Source: Acidobacteriota bacterium (GTDB lineage Bacteria > Acidobacteriota > Blastocatellia > Pyrinomonadales > Pyrinomonadaceae). From it: 64,000 bases of DNA. The DNA lies in the NCBI GenBank assembly GCA_003223935.1, contig QHXQ01000025.1, positions 1 through 64,000 of the forward strand. Reading direction: 5' to 3'. Within the stretch, counting starts at the first letter, position 1. Every line of letters begins with the position of its first letter. Below, piece by piece: positions 10,537-18,182 of this stretch. The notes beneath the pieces are model-generated. The model saw only the letters and a list, made by a program, of their open reading frames with translations. It did no database searches and was not told where the DNA came from. A program made the position numbers and the translations under genes.

Positions 10537-13425
10537 GTGTTTATGACAAAGCTTAATCTTTGTGTGTCGTCTCTTCGTGCGTCGCGTCGGCGGTGCGGGC
10601 TGGCGTTGTGCGCGCTCGTCTTGGCGTGTGCGGCGCAAGCCGGCCTCGCGCAGACGAATGACGCGGGCACGGTGCGCGGGCGCGTGACGGATCAGAACGG
10701 CGCGGCCATCGTCGGCGCTGATGTGTCTGCGACAAACGACGTGACCGGCTTCAAGCGCGAGGCGCGCACGGACGAGGGCGGCAACTATACGCTGGCCGGG
10801 CTGCCGCTGACCGGCAAGTATCACGTCACCGTCACGCAGTCCGGCTTTGCGCCGCGCGAGTTGCAAGACGTTGAGTTGCGCGCGGGCGTCGTCGCTACGC
10901 TCGACGTGACGCTCGCGCCTGCGGACGTGAGCATCGAGAACGTTACGGTGCTTGGCACGACCGACACAGTGCAGGGCGACACGGCGCAACTCGGCACGCG
11001 GCTCGACTTGCAGAAGATCGAAGAGACGCCGGTCTTTGGGCGCAAGATCACGAACCTCGTGCAACTCAACTCGGCCGTGCGCCCGGCGCGCGGCACGGGC
11101 GATCTGTTCATGAACAACTTTCTCTTTGTCGTCAACGGCAGCGGCCGGCGACAGACGACCATCACGCTCGACGGCAGCACGGACGACGACGCTTGGGGCC
11201 GGCAGACGCTCTTTACCAACATCCCGCTCGCCGCCCTCCAAGAGTTCACCGTCATCACAAACGGCGTCTCGGCCGAGTATGGGCGCACGGCCGGCGCGGC
11301 CGTCAACATCGTGACCAAGTCGGGCACGAACGATTATCATACCGATCTGATCGCGCTCGCGCGCCCCGGCGGCCTGCAAGCGCGCGTGCCGCTCGCGCCG
11401 CGTCGCACGATTGATCGGCTCGGTCAGTTCAGCGGCATCCTCTCCGGCCCCGTCGTGCGCGACCGCACGCATTTTCTCGTCGGCGGCGAGGTCAACATCC
11501 AACGGCGCGACGCGATCATCACCTCGCTGCTCGCGCCCGGCACGACCTACGCGGGCGACTACCATCAAGCGCTCTTCTTCGCGCGCATCGATCATCAACT
11601 CAATGCGCGCAACACGCTGACGGCGCGCGCGAACATGGATCGGTTCACCGACACGAATCCGGCCGATGCCGTCGGCGGCTTGAATCTGCCCAGTGCCGCG
11701 CGCAAATTCCATCGCCGCACCTACGCCGCGCAAGTTGCAGAGACGGCGACGCTCAGTCCCGTAATGATCAACGAGGCGCGGTTTCATTTCATGGTCGCGT
11801 CGCCGATCACAGAGTTCGATCCGCTCAACCCGTCGCCGCAATTCTCTCGTCCCGGCGTCTCGACCGAAGGCGAGTCGCGCTCGGCCGAGTTGATCAATCA
11901 CCAATACGAGTTCGCCGACACGTTGTCGCTGACGCGCGGGCGGCAATACTTGAAGTTCGGCGGCGGCGGCATCTTCTCCACGTCGGGCGGCAACGGGCAG
12001 GAGTTCGGCACGGGCTTCGTGCAGGGGCAGTTCACGTTTCGCGCGAACGCCGGCTGCACCAACGGCATCTGCCGGCCAACTTCCGATTTGACGCTCGCAG
12101 ACGTCGCACGCTTCACGCAATCGTTCGGCAACGCGAACTACAACGTGCGCGAGTGGCTCTGGTCTGCCTTCGCGCAAGACAACGTGCGTGTGCATCGTGA
12201 CCTGACTTTGAATCTCGGTCTCCGTTATGAGCGGCAGACCTTCACCGACGACAAGAACAACTTCGCGCCGCGCGTCGGCTTCGCCTACAATCTGCGCGGC
12301 GACGGGCGCACGATCCTGCGCGGCAGCTACGGTATTTACTATTCGGAGTTGCGCGCGAATCTCGGCGCGCAGTTCGCGCTCGCAGGCCCCACGGGCGTCT
12401 TCACCTTCAGTGCCGCGCCCGGTCAGTTGGGCTTCCCGACTTCGTTCGCGCCGCTCCCTGCGTTTCCGCCGGGCGCTGTGCTGCCCGCGCGCGACATCAC
12501 GATCCGGCCCGGTCGCGCCGCCTTCTACAATCAGTTCGGCATCAACACGGCGCTCCTGCGCGGTTATCCAGACAAACTCTTGAACCCTTACACACAGCAA
12601 GCGACCTTCGGCGGCGAGCGCGAGTTGCCGTGGAAGTTTTTCCTCAACGTTGATTACGTCTATGCACACACCATCGGCATTGATCGCACGGAAGACTTGA
12701 ACGCGCCGCCGCTCTTCATCCCGACGGCTGCGAAGCCGACGCGCTCGGCCACAGAGGCCGATGCGTTGCGCCCCATTCGACCCGTAGCGAACGGCTATCG
12801 TCGCATCCTCGTCGTCGTCAACAACGGCACAAGCATCTACAACGGCATGCAGGTGAATCTGAACAAGCGTTTCAGTCACAACTTTTCAATGCTGGCGAGC
12901 TACACTTGGTCGCACACGATTAACACGGTCGAGCCGGACGCGCCGGGCGGCGACCCGCTCGACGTGAATCTGCCTGACGCGGCCGAGCGCGCCAACAGTC
13001 TGCTCGACGGGCGCCACCGCGCCGTCGTCAGTAGTTGGTATCAATTGCCATTTGCTTTCACCGTCGGCGGCGTCACCGCGTTGGCTTCCGGTCGGCCTTT
13101 CAACGTCACGGTCGGCAACGACGTGAACGGCGACGGCGCGAACGTGGATCGCCCGTTCGACTTGGCCACCGGCACATTCTTGGGACGCAACACGGGGCGC
13201 GGCTTTCCCGTCTATCAAACCGATCTATTCCTTGAGCGCGTGTTCAAGTTTGGCGAGCAGGCGCGGTTCAGTCTGCGCGGCGAAGTCTTCAACGTCTTCA
13301 ACCATCCGAACATCGTTGCGCGCAACGGTGTGCTCAACTCGGCCACGTTCGGGCAGGGCATCGGCGGCATCAACGGCGTCGATCCGGGACGCGAGTTCCA
13401 GTTCGAGTTGCGACTGCGTTACTGA
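10537..13425 (+). CDS. Oar-like TonB-dependent receptor with carboxypeptidase-regulatory domain
   Basis: After a signal peptide ending near GLAQ comes a CarboxypepD_reg domain (about residues 35-125, GTVRGRVTDQNGAAIVGADV), then a plug domain with NGSGRRQTTITLDG and a large barrel ending in FELRLRY. This is the Oar/TonB-like layout common in acidobacteria, where one genome may hold many copies. The barrel is in the outer membrane and is thought to import large substrates or adhesins using TonB. It precedes a heme/cobalamin-type ABC importer on the same strand, so it may feed that system, but a 147-base gap with a strong hairpin separates them. GAGG at 10525 fits the GTG at 10537 (8-base spacing) better than the ATG at 10543; the difference is two residues. 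Confidence 0.85.
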   Translation: MFMTKLNLCVSSLRASRRRCGLALCALVLACAAQAGLAQTNDAGTVRGRVTDQNGAAIVGADVSATNDVTGFKREARTDEGGNYTLAGLPLTGKYHVTVTQSGFAPRELQDVELRAGVVATLDVTLAPADVSIENVTVLGTTDTVQGDTAQLGTRLDLQKIEETPVFGRKITNLVQLNSAVRPARGTGDLFMNNFLFVVNGSGRRQTTITLDGSTDDDAWGRQTLFTNIPLAALQEFTVITNGVSAEYGRTAGAAVNIVTKSGTNDYHTDLIALARPGGLQARVPLAPRRTIDRLGQFSGILSGPVVRDRTHFLVGGEVNIQRRDAIITSLLAPGTTYAGDYHQALFFARIDHQLNARNTLTARANMDRFTDTNPADAVGGLNLPSAARKFHRRTYAAQVAETATLSPVMINEARFHFMVASPITEFDPLNPSPQFSRPGVSTEGESRSAELINHQYEFADTLSLTRGRQYLKFGGGGIFSTSGGNGQEFGTGFVQGQFTFRANAGCTNGICRPTSDLTLADVARFTQSFGNANYNVREWLWSAFAQDNVRVHRDLTLNLGLRYERQTFTDDKNNFAPRVGFAYNLRGDGRTILRGSYGIYYSELRANLGAQFALAGPTGVFTFSAAPGQLGFPTSFAPLPAFPPGAVLPARDITIRPGRAAFYNQFGINTALLRGYPDKLLNPYTQQATFGGERELPWKFFLNVDYVYAHTIGIDRTEDLNAPPLFIPTAAKPTRSATEADALRPIRPVANGYRRILVVVNNGTSIYNGMQVNLNKRFSHNFSMLASYTWSHTINTVEPDAPGGDPLDVNLPDAAERANSLLDGRHRAVVSSWYQLPFAFTVGGVTALASGRPFNVTVGNDVNGDGANVDRPFDLATGTFLGRNTGRGFPVYQTDLFLERVFKFGEQARFSLRGEVFNVFNHPNIVARNGVLNSATFGQGIGGINGVDPGREFQFELRLRY

Positions 13426-13462
13426 TTCCGGCTATACTTAAGAGAATCAGAGCGGATTTTCA

Positions 13463-13548
13463 CCGCCGCAGACGCAGAGACCGCAGAGGTGGCGCGGAGA
13501 GTTGATCTGCTCTCTGTCTGATCTCTGCGGTCTCTGCGTCTGCGGCGG
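13463..13548. repeat. Perfect 26-bp inverted repeat with GCAGA motifs
   Basis: The arms 13463-13488 and 13523-13548 are exact reverse complements, with a 34-base loop. Each contains GCAGA three times, at spacings of 6 and 9 rather than 7. It stands between the receptor gene and the ABC importer, downstream of the receptor stop, and could end transcription or stabilise the mRNA end. Confidence 0.9.
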
Positions 13549-13572
13549 CGAGTTTCGTCTGAATAACAATCA

Positions 13573-14619
13573 ATGATGAAAATAAAACTCACCGCGTTAC
13601 TACTAAGTTTACCTTGCCTGCTGTCACTCGCCTGTCAACGCGCGCCGTCAACACAGAACGCAGGCGCGCGCGTGACCGATGCGACCGGGCAGATGGTGAC
13701 GGTCACAGACAGTTCGCGCATTGTCTCCATCGGCACGAGCGTTACCGAGACAATCATCTCGCTCGGCGCGCGCGACCGTTTGGTCGGTGTGGATGATTCG
13801 AGCAGCGAGTATCTGCCCGAAGTGGCCGAACTGCCAAAAGTCGGCCCGCGCACGACGCTCTCGGCCGAAGGCATACTGTCCTTGAAGCCCACGCTCGTCA
13901 TCATGACGAACGACACCGGCCCGCCGCAGGTCATTGAGCAATTGCGCGGTGCGGGTGTGACTGTGCTCGCGCTCTCCGCGAACTACAACGTTGATGCGGT
14001 CAAAGAAAAAGTGCGCACCATCGCGCGCGCGCTCAAACTCGATGCGCAAGGCGAGACGCTGGCGCACGGGATCGATCTGGATATGGCGGAGGTGGCGGAA
14101 CTGCAAAGGCAAGTGAAGTCGCAGCCGAAGGTCATGTTCGTCGGGCGCGGGCCGAACATGCCGAACGCGACGATGTCGGGCACGGGCACGACGATTGACG
14201 AGATGATCCGCTTGGCCGGCGGTGTGAATCCAATGAACAGCTTTCAGGGCTTCCGCGAGATGACCGATGAAGCAGTCGTCGCCGCCGCGCCCGATGTGCT
14301 CCTGATGACCGACAAAAGCTTCGAGCGGAGCGGCGGCATTGAGGGCGTCTTGAAATTTCCCGGCGTCGCCTTGACGCCTGCGGGGCGCGACCGGCGCATC
14401 GTCCACGTGAGCGACATGTACTTTCAAGGCTTCGGCCCCGGCGTGGGCCATGCCATCGCCAGCCTGACGTTCGCGCTGCACCCGGAGGTGGCGTCGCCCG
14501 AGATGGAAGCGGAGCGCGGCTACATGGTGCGTCCTGACGAGAACAAAAAGGCCGGCAGCCACCGGGCGGGCGGCGACAACACAAACGCGGCGGCGCGGCC
14601 CGGCGCGCCGAAGAACTGA
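13573..14619 (+). CDS. ABC importer substrate-binding lipoprotein (heme/cobalamin/siderophore type)
   Basis: This 348-residue protein has a lipobox LSLAC with the modified cysteine at about residue 21, so it should be anchored as a lipoprotein. The rest is a type III periplasmic binding fold (Peripla_BP_2, BtuF/HmuT/FhuD family), beginning with GARVTDATGQMVTVTDSSRI and the characteristic SIGTSVTETIISLGARDRLVG. The last 35 residues are a charged, disordered tail. Permease and ATPase genes follow immediately, so it delivers the ligand to that transporter. The heptamer HmuT-like features suggest heme or B12, but substrate cannot be fixed from sequence alone. Adjacent ATGs at 13573 and 13576 are both possible starts. 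Confidence 0.88.
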   Translation: MMKIKLTALLLSLPCLLSLACQRAPSTQNAGARVTDATGQMVTVTDSSRIVSIGTSVTETIISLGARDRLVGVDDSSSEYLPEVAELPKVGPRTTLSAEGILSLKPTLVIMTNDTGPPQVIEQLRGAGVTVLALSANYNVDAVKEKVRTIARALKLDAQGETLAHGIDLDMAEVAELQRQVKSQPKVMFVGRGPNMPNATMSGTGTTIDEMIRLAGGVNPMNSFQGFREMTDEAVVAAAPDVLLMTDKSFERSGGIEGVLKFPGVALTPAGRDRRIVHVSDMYFQGFGPGVGHAIASLTFALHPEVASPEMEAERGYMVRPDENKKAGSHRAGGDNTNAAARPGAPKN

Positions 14620-14621
14620 AC

Positions 14622-15719
14622 ATGGTTTCGGCGACAGCGCGCATCTTTCCCGGACTGAAAATTAAATCGAGCCACGCGCGCGCGCGGCTCGTGCTCGTCG
14701 GCTTGGTCGTGTTGCTCGGCGTGCTCGTCCTCCTCGCGGTTGATAAAGGCGCGGTCGAGATTTCACTCGCGCAGTGTCTAGCGATCATCGGACATAAACT
14801 CGGCCTCACGTTGCCTTGGCCATTCACAGCGCAGCAAGCTGCGACGCTCATTGATATACGTCTGCCGCGCGTCTTGCTCGGCGTGCTGGTCGGCGCAGGG
14901 CTTGGTGTATCAGGCGCGGCGATGCAGGGCCTATTCAGAAACCCGCTCGCCGATCCGAGTCTCGTCGGCATCTCTGCGGGCGCAGCGCTCGCAGCAACGT
15001 TGGTCATCATCGTCGGCGATGTCGTCTCATTTCATCTGCCGCCGCTCGTCCAACTCTGCGCGCTGCCCATCGCCGCGTTCGCGGGCGGACTCCTCACGAC
15101 TGTGCTCGTCTATCGGCTGGCGACCATCGCAGGGCAGACGGTCGTGGCCACGCTCCTGCTCGCGGGCATCGCCATCAACGCGCTCGCGCAATCGTTCTCA
15201 GGTCTCATCACTTTCTACGCGACCGACACGCAGATTCGCAGCATCACCTTCTGGAAACTCGGCAGTCTCGGCGGCGCGACGTGGCCTTCAGTCATGGTCG
15301 CCGCGCCGTTCATCCTCGCGCCCGTCCTGCTGTTTCCGCGTCTCGCGCGCGGCCTGAACGCGCTGCTGTTGGGCGAAGCCGAAGCGGGCCACCTCGGCAT
15401 AGACATCGAGCGCGTGAAGCGCGTAACGATCTTTTTAGTTGCCCTGACCGTCGGTGCGGCTGTCGCCGTAACCGGCATCATCGCGTTTGTCGGCCTTGTA
15501 GTGCCGCATCTGTTGCGTCTGCTCGTGGGGCCCGATCATCGCCGCTTGTTGCCGGACGCAGCGCTCTTGGGCGCGAGCCTGTTGCTCGGCGCAGACCTTG
15601 TGGCGCGCACCATCGTCGCGCCGGCCGAATTGCCCATCGGTGTGTTGACCGCGCTCATCGGCGCGCCGTTTTTTTTGTGGCTGCTCTTGCACGACCGCAA
15701 GTGGCGCGTGATTCATTGA
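14622..15719 (+). CDS. FecCD-family ABC importer permease
   Basis: The 365-residue product is a FecCD/BtuC/HmuU permease with about ten membrane helices. Family signatures include RLPRVLLGVLVGAGLGVSGA, MQGLFRNPLADPSLVGISAGA, and the late cytoplasmic-loop segment GIIAFVGLVVPHLLRLLVGP that contacts the ATPase. It starts two bases after the binding-protein stop, so the two are co-translated or nearly so. It forms the inner membrane channel of the heme/B12/siderophore-type importer. An N-terminal extension of about 20 residues precedes the first helix. Confidence 0.93.
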   Translation: MVSATARIFPGLKIKSSHARARLVLVGLVVLLGVLVLLAVDKGAVEISLAQCLAIIGHKLGLTLPWPFTAQQAATLIDIRLPRVLLGVLVGAGLGVSGAAMQGLFRNPLADPSLVGISAGAALAATLVIIVGDVVSFHLPPLVQLCALPIAAFAGGLLTTVLVYRLATIAGQTVVATLLLAGIAINALAQSFSGLITFYATDTQIRSITFWKLGSLGGATWPSVMVAAPFILAPVLLFPRLARGLNALLLGEAEAGHLGIDIERVKRVTIFLVALTVGAAVAVTGIIAFVGLVVPHLLRLLVGPDHRRLLPDAALLGASLLLGADLVARTIVAPAELPIGVLTALIGAPFFLWLLLHDRKWRVIH

Positions 15720-15755
15720 CGGATAAATGGACGGACGAAACACGGAGGCTGCGCT

Positions 15756-16547
15756 CTGATCGAAGCACGCGAGTTGCACATGCGGATCGGCGCGAAAGAG
15801 TTACTGGCGGGCGTCTCGCTTGAGTTGCGCGCGGGCGAACTGGTCGCCGTCGTCGGGCCGAACGGCGCGGGCAAATCAACTCTGCGGCGCGTGCTCTGCG
15901 GCGACACGCAGCCGACCAGCGGCGAGGTGTGGATGAACGAACGGCCGCTCGCCGCTTGGTCGCTCATCGAGCGTGCGCGCGTCCGCGCCGTGCTGCCGCA
16001 GGATTCGACGCTCAACTTTCCGTTCACGGCCTTCGAGGTTGTCTTGATGGGCCGCACACCGCATGTGCGCGGCGCTGAAAGCGCGCATGATTACGAGATC
16101 GCGCGCGCCGCACTTGCCGCCACCGAAGCCGAGCATCTGACGGAGCGTCTGTATCCGACCCTCTCCGGCGGCGAACGACAGCGCGTGCAACTGGCGCGCG
16201 TGCTCGCGCAAATCTGGGAGCCGCCCGCGACGGGTGCGCGCTACCTGCTGCTTGATGAGCCGACTTCAAATCTCGATCTCGCGCATCAACACAGCACGCT
16301 CGCCAGCGCGCGCCGCTTTGCCCGCGCAGGCGTCGGCGTGCTCGTCATCGTGCACGATCTGAATCTCGCCGCGCAGTACGCCGACCGGATCGTGATGTTG
16401 AAGGACGGCCGCGTCGTCGCTGCGGGCACGCCCGCCGAAGTATTGACGCAGGCCGCCATCCGCGCGACCTTCGACATGCCCGTCCTCGTCACACGCCATC
16501 CCGCGCTCGACTGCCCGCTCGTCGTGCCGACACCAGAGCAAAGATGA
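15756..16547 (+). CDS. ABC importer ATP-binding protein (HmuV/BtuD/FecE type), probable CTG start
   Basis: A typical ABC ATPase: Walker A GPNGAGKST (about 34-42), signature LSGGERQRVQLAR, Walker B YLLLDEPTSNLD, and the switch histidine in IVHDLNLAAQYADR. It powers the importer of the two preceding genes. The start is unusual. A strong GGAGG lies at 15744-15748, and 7 bases later is CTG 15756, which gives IEARELHMRIG, the normal beginning of this family. Between the upstream in-frame stop (15717) and TTG 15774 there is no ATG, GTG or TTG, and TTG 15774 would be 25 bases from the SD and lose the first strand. I therefore infer a CTG start; TTG 15774 or ATG 15780 remain alternatives. Confidence 0.85.
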   Translation: MIEARELHMRIGAKELLAGVSLELRAGELVAVVGPNGAGKSTLRRVLCGDTQPTSGEVWMNERPLAAWSLIERARVRAVLPQDSTLNFPFTAFEVVLMGRTPHVRGAESAHDYEIARAALAATEAEHLTERLYPTLSGGERQRVQLARVLAQIWEPPATGARYLLLDEPTSNLDLAHQHSTLASARRFARAGVGVLVIVHDLNLAAQYADRIVMLKDGRVVAAGTPAEVLTQAAIRATFDMPVLVTRHPALDCPLVVPTPEQR

Positions 16548-16663
16548 AGTCAATACCACTTGCGACGCTAACTTTAAGACTTCATCTCAACCACTATTGG
16601 CCTTAAACTCTCAATCGAAAATTCCCTCGCAAACGGCACTCGTCTGTTAGACATCTGAAGAGT

Positions 16664-17539
16664 ATGCGACGCGGTGAGATGAAACATTGGGTGCGCCCGC
16701 GCGTCGGGCTGGCGCTATCGGGCGGCGCGGCGCGCGGCGTGGCGCACGTCGGCGTGTTGAAGGTTTTGGCGGAGCACGGCGTGCCGGTTGATTGTGTGGC
16801 GGGCACGTCCGCCGGTGCGCTCGTCGGCGGCGCGTTCGCGGCCGGCGTGCCGGTCGCGGAGATCGCAGAGTTCAGTCGCACGATGCGTTGGCGCGACTTT
16901 GGCAGGCTGACCTTCTCGCGGCTCGGCGTGCAGTCGAACGCGCGCATGGAGGAGTACGTGCGCGCGCGCTTTCCTGTGACGCGCTTCGAGGAGTTGCCGA
17001 TCCCTTTTGCCGCCGTCGCCACTGATCTGCATACGGGCACGGCCGTCGTCTTGAGAGATAAAGGCGACTTGGCTTTCGCCATTCGCGCGAGTTGCGCGGT
17101 CCCCGGTTGGTACGTGCCGGTCGTGGACGAGCGCGGGCGGCAGTTGGTTGACGGCGGCTTGGTCGCCAACGTGCCGACGGTGGCGGCGCGTGCGCTCGGC
17201 GCAGACGTGGTCATCGCAATTGACGTGAATGCAGAGGGCGCGAAGTTTCTCGGCTCGTCGCAATCGGCCATCGGCGTGCTATTGCAATCGTTTCTTGTCG
17301 TGCAGCGCACCGCCACCGCACAGCAGTTGCGCGAAGCCGATTGTATTATCGCGCCAAGCGTCGGGCACATACGTTGGGACGAGATGGCGCGCGCCGACGA
17401 ACTGCTCGCCGCAGGCGAACAGGCCGCGCTCGAAGCGCTCGAACAGATCAAGGCACTGCTCGCGCCGCCGCCAACTGAAGTAGAGCCGACATGGCTGCAA
17501 CGCCTCTTGCGTCGCCCCGCCCAACCGCGCCGCGCTTGA
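16664..17539 (+). CDS. Patatin-like phospholipase (RssA/NTE family)
   Basis: The 291-residue protein carries the complete patatin catalytic set: an oxyanion-hole glycine loop in LALSGGAARGVAHVGVL, nucleophile serine in GTSAG (about residue 48), and aspartate in VDGG (about 163). Cytoplasmic bacterial members hydrolyse acyl ester bonds of phospholipids or lysophospholipids. There is no signal peptide or membrane helix. It stands alone 116 bases after the ABC ATPase gene. ATG 16664 and ATG 16679 are both possible; neither has a clear Shine-Dalgarno. Its physiological substrate is unknown. Confidence 0.88.
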   Translation: MRRGEMKHWVRPRVGLALSGGAARGVAHVGVLKVLAEHGVPVDCVAGTSAGALVGGAFAAGVPVAEIAEFSRTMRWRDFGRLTFSRLGVQSNARMEEYVRARFPVTRFEELPIPFAAVATDLHTGTAVVLRDKGDLAFAIRASCAVPGWYVPVVDERGRQLVDGGLVANVPTVAARALGADVVIAIDVNAEGAKFLGSSQSAIGVLLQSFLVVQRTATAQQLREADCIIAPSVGHIRWDEMARADELLAAGEQAALEALEQIKALLAPPPTEVEPTWLQRLLRRPAQPRRA

Positions 17540-17826
17540 GCTAACGCAACTCAGAAAATTCATCTGCTATTCATCTTGCTTGCGCCGCGCCGCCCGTCCG
17601 CTCTTGGCGCAACTCATGCGCCCGCCTGTACCGAAATTAAACGCGTGCCTGTGCGGTCGTGAACGACTCGCGCGCCGCGTCTTCGCCCCAACGGCGCGGC
17701 GTAACTTTCAGCAGAGCGGGGCATTGTCGCGCGTGCGCGTAGCTCGCCGCTTCATTGTGTACGCGGCTGGCATGGTCATTGCCGTCTGCATCAAGTGAGC
17801 CAAGCGAATGAAGGGGGCTTTGAGAG

Positions 17827-17994
17827 ATGAGAGAGATAACTGGTAGCCTCGCGCAGTTAGTCGCCGTCATCATGCTCATGATCGCGCTCGCCATCTGCAC
17901 GGCGGCGCTCTCCCTGTGGGCGAATGCGGGCGCGGCCGCGCCAGAGCAATCGCCGCCCGCGCAGACTCTCGACGTAGCCCACGCCAGCCACTAA
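17827..17994 (+). CDS. Small single-pass membrane protein, 55 residues
   Basis: A short frame with AGGGGG at 17812-17817, 9 bases before ATG 17827. The product has one hydrophobic helix (about residues 10-31, AQLVAVIMLMIALAICTAAL) followed by an Ala/Pro/Gln-rich tail ending AHASH. The good ribosome site, clean start and plausible transmembrane segment support a real small gene, but I recognise no family. It sits upstream of the class A PBP gene on the same strand, so an envelope role is possible but only by position. Confidence 0.5.
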   Translation: MREITGSLAQLVAVIMLMIALAICTAALSLWANAGAAAPEQSPPAQTLDVAHASH

Positions 17995-18182
17995 CGGGCG
18001 GGCGCGAAAAGAGAATTCGCGGCCGATTAATCATTTACTAAACGCATAGACATCTCGCGCGGCATGCAACGACGAGGCGCGACCTCGTGTGCGTTGTCGT
18101 GTGTCTCGGCCGCGCTGACGAGTGCGCCGACACAAACGGCAGATAGCAGACTCAAGGGCTTGAGTCGAACGGACGAAGTTTG

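Noticed and set aside
10531..12879. A 782-residue open frame on the minus strand inside the Oar-type receptor gene
   Set aside because: It is Arg/Ala/Val-rich with no recognisable motif, and mirrors a well-supported receptor gene. In GC-rich DNA such antisense frames arise from codon bias. The same applies to 1854-3302, 13648-14562 and others.
17580..17798. A 72-residue plus-strand frame
   Set aside because: Arg/Ala-rich, no ribosome site, no motif; the following 55-residue frame is better supported.
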